Origin: Brenneria bubanii
GTDB lineage: Bacteria > Pseudomonadota > Gammaproteobacteria > Enterobacterales > Enterobacteriaceae
Direction: 5' to 3'
Assembly: GCF_022378355.1 (NCBI RefSeq)
Contig: NZ_JAKMAJ010000011.1
Coordinates: 1-64,000 of the forward strand
DNA length: 64,000 nucleotides
Below are positions 13,084 to 22,060 of the stretch, in pieces. The position numbers and the translations under genes were made by a program. The notes beneath the pieces were generated by a model, which worked only from the letters and a program-made list of their open reading frames with translations, was not told the DNA's origin and made no database searches. The first letter of the stretch is position 1; every line of letters begins with the position of its first letter.

Positions 13084-13686
13084 TCAATGCCAAATCAACA
13101 AAACGCAGGCTGCCGTCAGCAATCCCATAGAAACGTTAAAGATGATCCAGGCCTTTTTGCTGCGCAGCAGGCGGCCAATCAAGGTGCCGAACCCGAGCCA
13201 TATCACGCCCGCGACCAGATTCACCAATACGATGCCAAAACTTATCGCCATCACCGAATGATTGTATTCGCTCCCCGGCAGGCTAAAGCTGGCTACCGCC
13301 CCCAGCGCCATCAGCCAGGCTTTGGGGTTGAGGAATTGCAGCAGCCATCCCTGATAAAATCGGATGGGCTGCGGCGGCGCGTCCAGCGTATCCAGTTTTT
13401 CATAAGCGGCGGTGGCGACTTTCCACGCCAGCCAAAGCAGGTAGAGACTGCCAAGCACCTTTAGCGCGAAATGCAAAGAGGGATAAACCAGGATCAAACT
13501 GCCGACGCCAAAGGCCACCAGCAATAAAATACTCTGCATGCCGAACATAATGCCCAGCATTAACAACAGAGAACGAAAAAAACCAAAATTGGCGCCGGAT
13601 GTCGTCAGTAACATATTATTTGGACCCGGCGTAATAGCGGCAACCCAGAGAAAACCCAGCATCGACAGAAACAAGCTCAATTCCAT
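13084..13686 (-). CDS. LysE/RhtB family amino-acid exporter
   Basis: Inner-membrane exporter of amino acids or related metabolites. The 200-residue product (start at 13686, MELSLFLSMLGFLWVAAITP) has about six hydrophobic helices and the family motif PGPNN near residue 20; LQFLNPKAWLMALGAV is the second conserved segment. A GTG six codons upstream is an alternative start. The gene sits convergent with yheS at the spot where E. coli has yheT, next to a yheT scar, so it marks a local rearrangement. Substrate unknown; Cys/O-acetylserine or Lys/Thr export would fit the family. Confidence 0.85.
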   Translation of the reverse strand: MELSLFLSMLGFLWVAAITPGPNNMLLTTSGANFGFFRSLLLMLGIMFGMQSILLLVAFGVGSLILVYPSLHFALKVLGSLYLLWLAWKVATAAYEKLDTLDAPPQPIRFYQGWLLQFLNPKAWLMALGAVASFSLPGSEYNHSVMAISFGIVLVNLVAGVIWLGFGTLIGRLLRSKKAWIIFNVSMGLLTAACVLLIWH

Positions 13687-13819
13687 GTAACGGGTGCCCC
13701 TCACCCTGAAGCGTTTTTGCGGTATAGTTGGTAAAGAATGAATGGTTAAACGGCAGCATTGAAGCTAACAGTGTGATATTAATCGCACAAGTTCGGACAA
13801 CAATATTTTTCTTCATTTT

Positions 13820-14056
13820 ATGAATCGCGCTTTCCGACCGCTCGCCGCGCTTCCCTGTCTATGCAAACGCTGCAACGCATTCACGTTGATGGGCGCCAGG
13901 GTTATTCTGTGCCGCCGCCGAATCTTGAATATCGCCAGGCATACCGCGGCGAGCATATCAGTGACGTCGACGGCGGGTGATCAGCAATGGCGAATATGGC
14001 TTGAAAAGCGTATTTCGGCCTGGCCGACTCAATTTCTGGACAAACAATCGTGCTAA
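13820..14056 (+). pseudogene. yheT: Scar of yheT (alpha/beta hydrolase), mostly deleted
   Basis: E. coli yheT (340 residues) lies between yheS and yheU; here only about 80 codons remain. The 3' end is recognisable: frame 13983-14056 reads [20 protein letters not shown] and ends KQSC, matching the recalled YheT C-terminus (MWLESRIPDWLTTYLEAKSC). Before it, another frame reads VPPPNLEYRQAYRGEH, resembling the SLPPQVEYQLTEHGGH segment, so a frameshift is present. A possible N-terminal piece (FRPLAALP near 13835) is weaker. The catalytic core is gone. The stop still overlaps the yheU start. Confidence 0.75.
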
Positions 14057-14286
14057 TTCCCTGGCAACAGCTCGAACCTGAAACACTGGAAAATCTCATC
14101 GAATCCTTCGTTCTCAGAGAAGGAACCGATTACGGCGAACAAGAGCGGACGCTGCCACAGAAAGTGGCGGACGTACGCCGGCAATTGGAATCAGGCGAAG
14201 TCGTTCTGGTATGGTCTGAGCTGCATGAAACCGTTAACATCATGCCGCGCGGCCAATTGAACGCGGGCGAATACCATCATAGCTAA
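14050..14286 (+). CDS. yheU: YheU family protein
   Basis: Small acidic protein of 78 residues. It starts at GTG 14050-14052 and reads [20 protein letters not shown], then [15 protein letters not shown], the YheU signature. The start overlaps the stop of the yheT remnant in another frame, as expected for an originally coupled yheTU pair. No ATG alternative exists near the conserved N-terminus. With yheT destroyed, yheU expression must rest on whatever transcription crosses the scar. Function unknown. Confidence 0.9.
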   Translation: MLIPWQQLEPETLENLIESFVLREGTDYGEQERTLPQKVADVRRQLESGEVVLVWSELHETVNIMPRGQLNAGEYHHS

Positions 14287-14443
14287 GCGCTGGCGAAGCT
14301 ATACAAGAAGGTGTATCGGTATCACCCATGCCGGCAATGATGAAAATATCGAGGTTGACGACATGCGCCGTTTCAGTCAGATCGAGAGGAAACAGGCGTG
14401 TTGTCCCCCTGACACTCGTCACCATAACGGAGTAAATCGTCTT

Positions 14444-15313
14444 ATGTCGCATAAGCATCCGATTATCGCAGTGACCGGCTCCAGCGGCGCGGGAACCACC
14501 ACAACCAGTCTGGCCTTTCATAAAATATTTCATCAGCTAAAAATGCGCGCCGCCCAGCTTGAGGGCGACAGCTTTCACCGCTATACCCGGCCGGAAATGG
14601 ACATGGAAATTCGCAAGGCGCGGGATCTTGGCCGTCATGTCAGCTATTTCGGCCCGGAAGCCAACGACTTTAGCCTGTTGGAACAATCCTTCATCGAATA
14701 TGGTCAACAGGGGCGAGGGAAAACGCGTAAATACCTTCATACCTATGACGAAGCCATTCCCTACAATCAGGTGCCCGGTACCTTCACCCCCTGGGAGCCG
14801 ATGCCCGAACCGACCGATGTGCTGTTTTACGAAGGGCTGCACGGCGGCGTCGTTACGGAACGGCACGATGTGGCGAAACATGTCGACTTACTGGTCGGCG
14901 TGGTGCCCATCGTCAACCTGGAATGGATGCAAAAATTGATCCGCGATATAAACGAACGCGGACACTCGCGCGAAGCGGTAATGGATTCGGTAGTCCGTTC
15001 CATGGAGGATTACATCTCATACATTACGCCGCAGTTTTCACGCACTCATATCAACTTCCAGCGCGTTCCCACCGTGGATACATCCAACCCATTCGCGGCA
15101 AAATCGATCCCTTCGCTGGATGAAAGCTTTGTGGTGATCCATTTTCAGGGACTGGACAGTATTGACTACCCTTACCTGCTGGCGATGTTGCAGGGATCGT
15201 TCATTTCCCATATCAACACCCTGGTGGTGCCTGGCGGGAAGATGGGACTGGCGATGGAGTTAATTATGGCGCCGCTGGTACAGCGTTTGCTGGAAGGAAA
15301 GAAAATCGAATAG
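14444..15313 (+). CDS. prkB: Phosphoribulokinase-like kinase PrkB
   Basis: Member of the phosphoribulokinase/uridine kinase family; the physiological substrate in Enterobacterales is not established. The ATG at 14444 (MSHKHPIIAVTGSSGAGTTT) gives 289 residues, equal to E. coli PrkB; the open frame continues 27 codons upstream with no family match. The P-loop GSSGAGTT is at about 13-20, and DSFHRYTRPEMD and FYEGLHGG are conserved in the family. It follows yheU on the same strand. Confidence 0.93.
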   Translation: MSHKHPIIAVTGSSGAGTTTTSLAFHKIFHQLKMRAAQLEGDSFHRYTRPEMDMEIRKARDLGRHVSYFGPEANDFSLLEQSFIEYGQQGRGKTRKYLHTYDEAIPYNQVPGTFTPWEPMPEPTDVLFYEGLHGGVVTERHDVAKHVDLLVGVVPIVNLEWMQKLIRDINERGHSREAVMDSVVRSMEDYISYITPQFSRTHINFQRVPTVDTSNPFAAKSIPSLDESFVVIHFQGLDSIDYPYLLAMLQGSFISHINTLVVPGGKMGLAMELIMAPLVQRLLEGKKIE

Positions 15314-15386
15314 TCGCGCGAAAGCGGCTCGGCATCATCCACCAGGCGATACCGCGCCGATATAGGTTCAGGGCCAGCCGGCGCGA

Positions 15387-15794
15387 TTAAGCCGAAGCCC
15401 TGACTTCATGACTGTGGGTTACCTCTACCGCTTTTCCCAGCATCAACGCCACGGAACAATACCGCTCCGCGGACAGGGCGACCGCTCGCTCTACGCTTTT
15501 TTCGCTGAGCCCTTTACCCGTCACGATAAAATGCAGGTTGATATGGGTAAACATACGCGGCGCCTCCGATCTTCGTTCCGAGGTCAGTCTTACCTCGCAG
15601 TCGGCAACGTCATTACGCCCTTTTTGCAGTATGGACACCACATCAATCGCGCTGCATCCGCCCACCGACATCAATACCATTTCCATCGGACTTGGCGCTT
15701 TATCCCCCGAATTCCCATCCATTAAGACCTGATGTCCAGATGCTGATTCACCCAGAAATGTTAAGCCTTCAACCCACTTTACCCGAGCCTGCAT
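15387..15794 (-). CDS. yhfA: OsmC family protein YhfA
   Basis: OsmC-fold protein of 135 residues, related to thiol-dependent peroxidases. The two conserved redox cysteines are present in GGCSAIDV (about residue 47) and RYCSVALML (about 113). It lies convergent with prkB and divergent from crp, the E. coli arrangement. The exact substrate of YhfA is unknown. Confidence 0.92.
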   Translation of the reverse strand: MQARVKWVEGLTFLGESASGHQVLMDGNSGDKAPSPMEMVLMSVGGCSAIDVVSILQKGRNDVADCEVRLTSERRSEAPRMFTHINLHFIVTGKGLSEKSVERAVALSAERYCSVALMLGKAVEVTHSHEVRASA

Positions 15795-16113
15795 GGTGCC
15801 CTCCGCTAAAAATTTTTTGAAAACTTATATCGTTACTGTACAAAATCATCTTATAACCGGAGCTTTGTCATGCTGAAGCGAGACAACAGAAGACACGTCC
15901 TTCAAGCTGTGTTAAAAACAAGAACAGAATCTGCCTTATTCTGGACAAACTCAGATACCGGGGAGATGATGACGTCGCCAGATAAAGGCTCCAGTATATT
16001 CCCTGACGTCGCTCTGCCTACACTGAATTTGAACTTTAAACAGTAAATACGCCGTACAGGGAACTCTGAGCCCTGTGATTTGCGCAGTGACTGACAACAG
16101 AGGATGATATCGA
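15795..16113 (+). promoter_or_regulatory. yhfA-crp divergent regulatory region
   Basis: This 319-base gap must hold the crp promoter and the divergent yhfA promoter. The stretch 15875-15920 (GAAGCGAGACAACAGAAGAC, then CAAGCTGTGTTAAAA) resembles the remembered E. coli crp promoter block, with GTTAAA at 15911-15916 as the likely -10 and no good -35. That would leave a leader of nearly 190 bases. No clear full CRP site (TGTGA-N6-TCACA) was found. Confidence 0.4.
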
Positions 16114-16746
16114 ATGGTTCTCGGCAAACCGCAAACAGACCCGACTCTCGAATGGTTCCTTTCTCATTGCCATATCCACAAGTATCCATCGAAGAGTACG
16201 CTTATTCACCAGGGTGAAAAAGCAGAGACGCTTTACTACATCGTGAAAGGCTCTGTCGCCGTGCTGATCAAGGATGAAGAAGGCAAAGAAATGATTCTTT
16301 CTTATCTGAATCAGGGCGATTTTATTGGCGAGCTCGGCCTGTTTGAAGAAGGTCAGGAACGCAGCGCTTGGGTTCGGGCAAAAACGGCTTGTGAAGTTGC
16401 TGAAATTTCTTATAAAAAATTCCGACAGCTGATCCAGGTAAACCCTGATATTCTGATGCGTCTGTCAGCTCAAATGGCCAGCAGATTGCAAGTGACGTCG
16501 GAGAAAGTCGGTAATCTGGCGTTCCTTGATGTAACAGGGCGTATTGCTCAGACCTTGTTAAACCTGGCGAAACAACCGGACGCCATGACCCATCCAGATG
16601 GTATGCAAATAAAAATCACGCGTCAGGAAATCGGTCAGATAGTGGGTTGTTCACGTGAAACCGTAGGGCGGATCCTAAAAATGTTAGAAGACCAAAACCT
16701 GATCTCCGCACATGGTAAAACCATCGTGGTGTACGGCACTCGCTAA
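16114..16746 (+). CDS. crp: cAMP receptor protein (CRP)
   Basis: Global cAMP-dependent transcription factor for carbon catabolite control. The 210 residues ([20 protein letters not shown]) are the full family length and nearly identical to E. coli CRP as remembered. The cAMP-binding beta-barrel covers about 10-110 with [18 protein letters not shown], the dimer helix 110-137, and the DNA-binding helix-turn-helix is at about 168-191 ([20 protein letters not shown]). A strong terminator follows. Confidence 0.99.
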   Translation: MVLGKPQTDPTLEWFLSHCHIHKYPSKSTLIHQGEKAETLYYIVKGSVAVLIKDEEGKEMILSYLNQGDFIGELGLFEEGQERSAWVRAKTACEVAEISYKKFRQLIQVNPDILMRLSAQMASRLQVTSEKVGNLAFLDVTGRIAQTLLNLAKQPDAMTHPDGMQIKITRQEIGQIVGCSRETVGRILKMLEDQNLISAHGKTIVVYGTR

Positions 16747-16774
16747 TCCGCAGATTAACTATCCGTCAGACAAC

Positions 16775-16807
16775 AAAAAAGCGTGAGGGGAATCTCACGC
16801 TTTTTTT
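16775..16807 (+). terminator. Rho-independent terminator of crp
   Basis: A-run, stem GCGTGAG (16781-16787) with CTCACGC (16794-16800), six-base loop, then seven T (16801-16807). Because of the flanking A-run it may work in both directions, but ppiA ends about 100 bases further on. Confidence 0.88.
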
Positions 16808-16841
16808 ATCCGATATATTGATTGGCAAAAATAATTTTATT

Positions 16842-16850
16842 CCCCCCCCC
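16842..16850. repeat. Nine-cytosine homopolymer tract
   Basis: Uninterrupted run of nine C between the crp terminator and the end of ppiA. It lies outside any coding frame and has no visible role; runs of this length are prone to slippage and to sequencing error. Confidence 0.9.
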
Positions 16851-16908
16851 TCAACCTGAGCGAATTCATTGAACCGCCCGGCGTTATCGGGAAAGGGAGC
16901 AATACGTA

Positions 16909-17478
16909 TCAGGGCAGGACTTTGGCTGATTGAATCACAATCGGCTTGGTGGGCACATTCTGATAAGGGCCGACATTTTCAGTTTGCTCCTGAGCAATTT
17001 TATCCGCCACTTCCATACCTTTCACTACCTTGCCAAACACCGCATAGCCGAAATCTCGCTGACCATGATCGAGAAACGCATTGTCCGCCACGTTAATAAA
17101 GAATTGGCTGGTGGCGCTGTCTTTTTCTGCCGTACGCGCCATAGAAATGGTGCCGCGCAGATTGCGTAATCCATTATCCGCTTCATTAACGATCGCCGGA
17201 TTCGTCGTTTTTTGCTTCATGTCGCTGGTGAAACCGCCACCTTGAATCATGAAGCCGGGGATCACCCGGTGAAACGTCGTCCCGTTATAAAAACCGCTAT
17301 TAACGTACTCGACAAAATTCTTCGCCGATACCGGCGCTTTTTGATTATCCAACGCCAGTTCGATGTTCCCTGCCGACGTGGTCAGTAAAACGTGCGTTGT
17401 GCCGGAAGCGGCAAACGCCGGGGAAAAAGCCGTGAGTGAGATAAAAGCTGCCGCCGCAACCAGAGTACGTTTGAGCAT
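16909..17478 (-). CDS. ppiA: Periplasmic cyclophilin PpiA (rotamase A)
   Basis: Cyclophilin-type prolyl isomerase of the periplasm. The ATG at 17478 ([20 protein letters not shown]) gives 189 residues and a signal peptide cleaved near AFA-ASG (residue 24). The catalytic segment [15 protein letters not shown] and the [14 protein letters not shown] block are conserved. The longer open frame upstream (to 17646) lacks a signal sequence and is rejected. A perfect CpxR-type box lies about 80 bases upstream. Confidence 0.96.
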   Translation of the reverse strand: MLKRTLVAAAAFISLTAFSPAFAASGTTHVLLTTSAGNIELALDNQKAPVSAKNFVEYVNSGFYNGTTFHRVIPGFMIQGGGFTSDMKQKTTNPAIVNEADNGLRNLRGTISMARTAEKDSATSQFFINVADNAFLDHGQRDFGYAVFGKVVKGMEVADKIAQEQTENVGPYQNVPTKPIVIQSAKVLP

Positions 17479-17520
17479 GAGAATTCCTTTTTGAAGAAAT
17501 CGACTACATAAAGCGTAGTG

Positions 17521-17568
17521 ATTGTAAGTATCCGTCCTCTTTAGCGCCACCCATTTACTTTTTTTTAC
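17521..17568 (-). promoter_or_regulatory. ppiA promoter with CpxR-type box
   Basis: On the minus strand GTAAA-AAAAA-GTAAA (17554-17568) is an exact match to the CpxR consensus GTAAA-N5-GTAAA. Downstream lie a weak -35 TGGCGC (17544-17549), a 17-base spacer and a -10 TACAAT (17521-17526). The box would be centred near -47, a good activating position. E. coli ppiA belongs to the Cpx regulon. Confidence 0.7.
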
Positions 17569-17944
17569 GTACGGAATACCAATTGTCAAAAACGATGCCG
17601 CTTGCCGCCGCTCTGATCGCGCCCAAAAGAATGCCGGACCAGACAAGTCTCTTCGTTTTATCGGCCAACCAGACGCTCAGCCATATCGATACTGTGAATA
17701 TATGAATTATTGGTCACCAGTGCATTGAAAAAAAAGCATTTTTCCCTATATGATGGACGCGGTCTGCAGCAGAAAGCCTAATCCGTTGCGGGAGATGACA
17801 TTCAGGATAAAGACGGCAATGTGTCACTGAAACCTTATCCATCGCCGGCAGCAGTGTCGTGACATAGGCTATCGACATGGTTTTTCCGTATTCTGTCCCG
17901 GCGGCAGGCGGTTTTATTAACCCTAATTCACCAAGAGGCATCAC
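17569..17944 (+). other. Upstream region of cysG
   Basis: About 375 bases between the ppiA control region and cysG. It has no convincing gene; short frames are not family-like. E. coli carries nirBDC immediately upstream of cysG, and none of it is here. An AGAGGC ribosome site sits just before the cysG ATG. No clear sigma-70 promoter was picked out. Confidence 0.6.
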
Positions 17945-19324
17945 ATGGAATTCCTGCCAATATTCTGTCAGTTACGCGATAAGCATTGTTTGCTGGTGGG
18001 AGGCGGAGAAGTGGCTGAACGTAAGGCCAGATTATTATTGGATGCCGGCGCCATGCTTACGGTCAACGCCCTCAGCTTCAATGAAAAATTTATACGCTGG
18101 CAGCAAGAAGGTTTGATAACGCTGGTTCAGGGTTCCTTTGATTCCTCGCTATTAAGCGGCGCATGGCTTGTTATCGCCGCCACTGACGATCGCGAAATCA
18201 ACAAGCAGGTATACCGCGACGCCAGTCAACAGCAGATTTTCTGCAACACCGTTGACGACGCTCAGAACGCAAGTTTCATTATGCCCTCTATTATCGACCG
18301 CTCTCCTCTGATGGTTGCCGTGTCGTCCGGGGGAAGCGCGCCGGTATTGGCGCGTATACTGCGAGAAAAACTGGAAAGTATCCTGCCGCAACATCTTGGC
18401 AAACTGGCCGCCTTCGCCGGAGAACTGCGCCAGCGCGTGCAAAGCCGCTTCAGGAAAGCGGATACCCGACGCCGTTTCTGGGAAAAGCTGTTTATCCATG
18501 ATCGTCTGGCCCAATCGCTGGCGAATAACGACGCCGCCGGCGTCCAGCGACTCACCGAGCAGCTTTTCTCCGAACCCCTTGATGACAGAGGCGAAGTCGT
18601 GTTGGTCGGCGCCGGTCCTGGCGATCCTGGACTATTGACCTTGAAGGGATTACAGAAGCTGCAGCAGGCCGATATTGTGGTTTACGACCGTCTGGTTTCA
18701 GAAGGGGTACTTAACCTGATAAGGCGCGACGCCGAGCGTATTTTTGTCGGTAAGCAGTCGGGGCGCCACTGTATTCCTCAGGAACAGATTAACCAGCTAT
18801 TACAGGAAAAAGCGCTGGCCGGGAAACGGGTTGTTCGACTGAAAGGCGGCGATCCTTTCATCTTTGGCCGCGGCGGCGAAGAGTTGGAACACCTGCAACA
18901 GGCAGGCATCCCTTTTTCAGTGGTGCCTGGAATTACCGCGGCTTCCGGCTGTTCGGCCTATAGCGGCATCCCATTGACGCACCGCGATTACGCTCAGGGC
19001 GTACGGCTCATCACCGGCCACGTTCAACATGACACTGAACTCGACTGGGCCAGCCTGGCGGCGGAAAAACAAACGCTGGTGTTCTACATGGGGCTTCAGC
19101 AGGCTGATTATATTCAGAGCAAGCTGATAGAACAGAAACTCCCTCGGACGGTGCCGGTGGCGCTGGTGGAAAATGGCACCTCGACGAGGCAACGAGTATT
19201 CACCGGGCAGCTTTCCCAGCTTGGGGAACTGGCGAAACAGGCCGTCAGCCCCAGTCTGATCATTGTCGGCAACGTTGTCGGACTGCGAAAAAAACTGAAC
19301 TGGTTTGTTCTGCCGTCAGAATAA
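17945..19324 (+). CDS. cysG: Siroheme synthase CysG (trifunctional)
   Basis: CysG makes siroheme from uroporphyrinogen III for sulfite and nitrite reductases. Of 459 residues, the N-terminal part (about 1-210) is the NAD-dependent precorrin-2 dehydrogenase and ferrochelatase, with the dinucleotide motif [20 protein letters not shown] and [16 protein letters not shown]. The C-terminal part (about 215-455) is the SAM-dependent uroporphyrinogen methyltransferase, with [17 protein letters not shown] and [16 protein letters not shown]. Length matches E. coli (457). The gene is not coupled to nir genes here, so its main client is probably sulfite reductase. Confidence 0.97.
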   Translation: MEFLPIFCQLRDKHCLLVGGGEVAERKARLLLDAGAMLTVNALSFNEKFIRWQQEGLITLVQGSFDSSLLSGAWLVIAATDDREINKQVYRDASQQQIFCNTVDDAQNASFIMPSIIDRSPLMVAVSSGGSAPVLARILREKLESILPQHLGKLAAFAGELRQRVQSRFRKADTRRRFWEKLFIHDRLAQSLANNDAAGVQRLTEQLFSEPLDDRGEVVLVGAGPGDPGLLTLKGLQKLQQADIVVYDRLVSEGVLNLIRRDAERIFVGKQSGRHCIPQEQINQLLQEKALAGKRVVRLKGGDPFIFGRGGEELEHLQQAGIPFSVVPGITAASGCSAYSGIPLTHRDYAQGVRLITGHVQHDTELDWASLAAEKQTLVFYMGLQQADYIQSKLIEQKLPRTVPVALVENGTSTRQRVFTGQLSQLGELAKQAVSPSLIIVGNVVGLRKKLNWFVLPSE

Positions 19325-19411
19325 CTGGCGGGCGATTTCTTTTTATCCGGTGACCCTTTGTTCACCTGAGTCAGGCGGTGAACACCGCCTCGACGCACCA
19401 AATAAAAGCAC

Positions 19412-19450
19412 AAACCCAAAATGGTGCACAGCATGCACCATTTTGGTTAA
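19412..19450 (+). promoter_or_regulatory. Paired NtrC-like enhancer sites
   Basis: A 13-base perfect inverted repeat (19416-19428 with 19434-19446, five bases between) creates two sites of the NtrC type TGCACC-N5-GGTGCA. The right one, TGCACCATTTTGGTTAA (19434-19450), fits 10 of 12 specific positions; the left one (19412-19428) fits 8 of 12 with a perfect GGTGCA half. Their centres are 22 bases, two helical turns, apart. They lie about 165-180 bases upstream of the likely start of the sigma-54 promoter, a normal enhancer distance. The dyad has no T-run, so it is a poor terminator. Confidence 0.6.
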
Positions 19451-19576
19451 TTCCTGCGACAAAGGCTGCCCCTTTTGCCCTAACTCCATGCCCTGGCTGT
19501 CATTTTCTGATTAAATTCATATTAATTTATAAGCAAAATATATGAATAATTAATCAGTCTCCGGATAAATAAAAAG

Positions 19577-19592
19577 TGGCCTGGTTATTGCT
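19577..19592 (+). promoter_or_regulatory. Sigma-54 promoter of the ABC importer/amidohydrolase operon
   Basis: TGGCCTGGTTATTGCT has the invariant GG-N10-GC spacing of sigma-54 promoters and differs from TGGCAYR-N4-TTGCW at only one position. Transcription would begin near 19603, about 200 bases before the first gene. Together with the NtrC-like sites it suggests induction under nitrogen limitation. Confidence 0.7.
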
Positions 19593-19801
19593 TAGTTACC
19601 TAAGTACTTCAACAGAATCGCAAATCGATATCTGGCTGGCATGCGACGGCACAAGGCCCGGTCATCTAGCGCTGTTTGCCTCTGAAGAAGCTACCTATCT
19701 GCATCGTCGTTCCCGAACAGGGTAAGCGGTCCTCTGATCACAAAAAGTTTCTGAATCTATGCGCTATCGATATCAGAACAATAAATTGTTGGGAGCAATC
19801 T

Positions 19802-20518
19802 GTGGAAGAAGTGACTTTCTGGCAACTCATCAGTTTTGGTGAAAATGGCTGGGGAAAATTATTACTAATTGGTATGGCAATGACGCTCGCGCTGGCGTGC
19901 GGCGGATTCCTGCTTGGGGCGCTTATCGGTACGCTGGGCGCCTGGGCGAAAATCTGTGGCAACCGCCCCATACGCTATCTTGCTGATGCCTACACCACGG
20001 TCGTACGCGGCGTGCCCGACCTGCTCATCATCTATTTGCTTTATTTTGGCGGTAGCTCGGCATTAACCATGATCGCCAAATTATTCGGCAGTAACGAGTT
20101 TTTCGGGCTTCCCGGATTTGTCGCCGGGGTCATCGCCGTCGGCGTCTCTTCGGGCGCGCAGCAAACGGAAGTATATCGCGGCGCGTTTTATGCGGTGTCC
20201 AAAGGCGAGATCGAAGCGGCCAAAGCCTGCGGTATGCCGACCATGCTGCGTTTAAGACGCATCATCATACCGCTACTGCTGCGTCATGCGATCCCCGCGC
20301 TGGGCAACGTCTGGCAATTGGTATTGAAGGCGTCGGCGCTGGTATCCGTCACCGGCGTTGCCGAATTACTCAGCCAGGCTCAGACCGGCGCAGGCTCGAC
20401 AGGCAAACCGTTCGACTTCTTTATGGCGGCGGCGGTGCTTTATCTGTTCATTTCTATCTGCTCCGGCTGGCTAATGCGCCGGTCTGAAGCTTATTATTCC
20501 CGGGGTGTGAAACGCTAA
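19802..20518 (+). CDS. Polar amino-acid/opine-type ABC importer, permease 1
   Basis: Inner-membrane permease of the HisQ/HisM, octopine/nopaline class. A GTG at 19802 preceded by GGGAG at a six-base spacing gives 238 residues (VEEVTFWQLISFGENGWGKL), the normal size; the open frame upstream to 19676 has no family character. There are about five membrane helices, VVRGVPDLLIIYLLYFGG and the EAA loop GEIEAAKACGMP that docks the ATPase. Its TAA overlaps the ATG of the next permease. Confidence 0.92.
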   Translation: MEEVTFWQLISFGENGWGKLLLIGMAMTLALACGGFLLGALIGTLGAWAKICGNRPIRYLADAYTTVVRGVPDLLIIYLLYFGGSSALTMIAKLFGSNEFFGLPGFVAGVIAVGVSSGAQQTEVYRGAFYAVSKGEIEAAKACGMPTMLRLRRIIIPLLLRHAIPALGNVWQLVLKASALVSVTGVAELLSQAQTGAGSTGKPFDFFMAAAVLYLFISICSGWLMRRSEAYYSRGVKR

Positions 20519-21252
20519 TGGATTTTTCTTTTATTTATGAAACGTTTCTGGAAATCATTCCCGGCATTCCGTTAACGCTGCAGTTGTCGCTCGGTTCCGT
20601 CTTTCTGGGTTTTTTTCTGGCGCTGGGGTTAGCGTTGATGCAGATTGGCGGTCATCCGATACTGCGGGGCGTTGCCCGCCTGTACCTTCTGTTTTTTCGC
20701 GGTACGCCGTTATTGGTGCAGCTGTTTCTGATCTATTACGGACTGGGGCAGTTTGCCAGCGTCAGGGAAAGCTTTCTCTGGCCATTACTGCGCGAACCCT
20801 ATTGGTGCGCATTGTTATCGCTCAGCCTGTGTACCGGCGCTTACGCCAGTGAAATTATCCGCGGCGGATTACAATCGGTTCCTTCCGGGCAGGTGGAAGC
20901 CGCCCGCGCCAACGGCATGTCGACGCTGATGATTTTCCGACGCATTATTTTTCCGCAAGCGTTGCGGCAGGCGCTGCCTGCTTACGGCAATGAATTGATC
21001 TCCATGATCAAATCCACTTCATTGGCGTCGATTATCACGCTGATGGAGATTACCGGCATCGCGGCGCGCATCATCTCTGAAACTTACCGGGCGCTGGAAG
21101 TATTCCTGATTGCCGGTGCAATCTATTTATTTATCAACCTTATTCTGACACGTCTGCTGATGTGGGCTGAATACACCGTCACGCCTCATCTACGTGCGCC
21201 TGTCGCGCAGCCGACGGCAAAAAAAATCAAGAAACTGGGAGACATCCAATGA
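20518..21252 (+). CDS. Polar amino-acid/opine-type ABC importer, permease 2
   Basis: Second permease, 244 residues, pairing with the preceding one. About five helices; [20 protein letters not shown] is the typical N-terminal segment of HisM-like permeases, and [11 protein letters not shown] is the EAA loop. The start overlaps the first permease stop (TAATG) and its stop overlaps the ATPase start (ATGA at 21249-21252), so the three are translationally coupled. Confidence 0.93.
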   Translation: MDFSFIYETFLEIIPGIPLTLQLSLGSVFLGFFLALGLALMQIGGHPILRGVARLYLLFFRGTPLLVQLFLIYYGLGQFASVRESFLWPLLREPYWCALLSLSLCTGAYASEIIRGGLQSVPSGQVEAARANGMSTLMIFRRIIFPQALRQALPAYGNELISMIKSTSLASIITLMEITGIAARIISETYRALEVFLIAGAIYLFINLILTRLLMWAEYTVTPHLRAPVAQPTAKKIKKLGDIQ

Positions 21253-22013
21253 CCACGCCAGCGATTAGCCTGCGTAACATTCACAAAAGCTTCGGCTCTC
21301 TGGAAGTGTTGAAGGGGATCTCTTTTGATGCCAGCCAGGGAGAGGTGGTTTCCATCCTCGGCTCATCCGGATCGGGGAAATCCACCTTGCTGCGTTGCAT
21401 CAATATGCTGGAGGTTCCCGACCAGGGCGAAATCGTCGTGGATGGGGAAGCGATTGAAATGCAAATCAACCGCAAGGGACAAAGCCGTCCATCCAACGCC
21501 AGGCAGATAGAGCGTATGCGCTCACAGCTCGGTATGGTATTCCAGAACTTCAATCTGTGGTCGCATAAAACCGTGCTGGAAAACGTCATTGAAGCGCCGG
21601 TTCACGTACTAAAACGTTCTCATGCGGAATGCGTGGAACACGCCGGCCACCTGTTAGAGAAAGTGGGGCTGGCCGACAAGCAGCACTATTATCCCGCTCA
21701 CCTGTCCGGCGGTCAGCAACAGCGTGCCGCTATCGCCCGCGCATTAGCCATGGAGCCGAAAGTCATGCTGTTTGACGAACCGACCTCCGCACTCGATCCA
21801 GAACTGGTCGGGGAAGTGTTACGCGTCATGCGTACGCTGGCCGATGAAGGCATGACCATGCTGGTCGTCACTCATGAGATGGACTTCGCCCGTGAAGTTT
21901 CTAATCGCGTGGTGTTTCTACATCAGGGCGAGATTGAGGAGCAAGGTACGCCGGAGCAGGTTTTCACCGCCAGTCAATCCGCTCGTTTCCGTCAGTTTAT
22001 CGCCAGTTGGTAA
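21249..22013 (+). CDS. Polar amino-acid/opine-type ABC importer, ATPase
   Basis: ATP-binding subunit, 254 residues, of the HisP/GlnQ class. Walker A SSGSGKST is near residue 40, the signature [16 protein letters not shown] near 155, Walker [15 protein letters not shown] near 175 and the switch histidine in VVTHEMDFA. It carries the extended loop after Walker A typical of HisP/OccP. Transport substrate cannot be told from the ATPase. Confidence 0.94.
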   Translation: MTTPAISLRNIHKSFGSLEVLKGISFDASQGEVVSILGSSGSGKSTLLRCINMLEVPDQGEIVVDGEAIEMQINRKGQSRPSNARQIERMRSQLGMVFQNFNLWSHKTVLENVIEAPVHVLKRSHAECVEHAGHLLEKVGLADKQHYYPAHLSGGQQQRAAIARALAMEPKVMLFDEPTSALDPELVGEVLRVMRTLADEGMTMLVVTHEMDFAREVSNRVVFLHQGEIEEQGTPEQVFTASQSARFRQFIASW

Positions 22014-22060
22014 TCCAATACATTAATTGTTAACCACGTTTACACCAGGAGAAGACCTTT

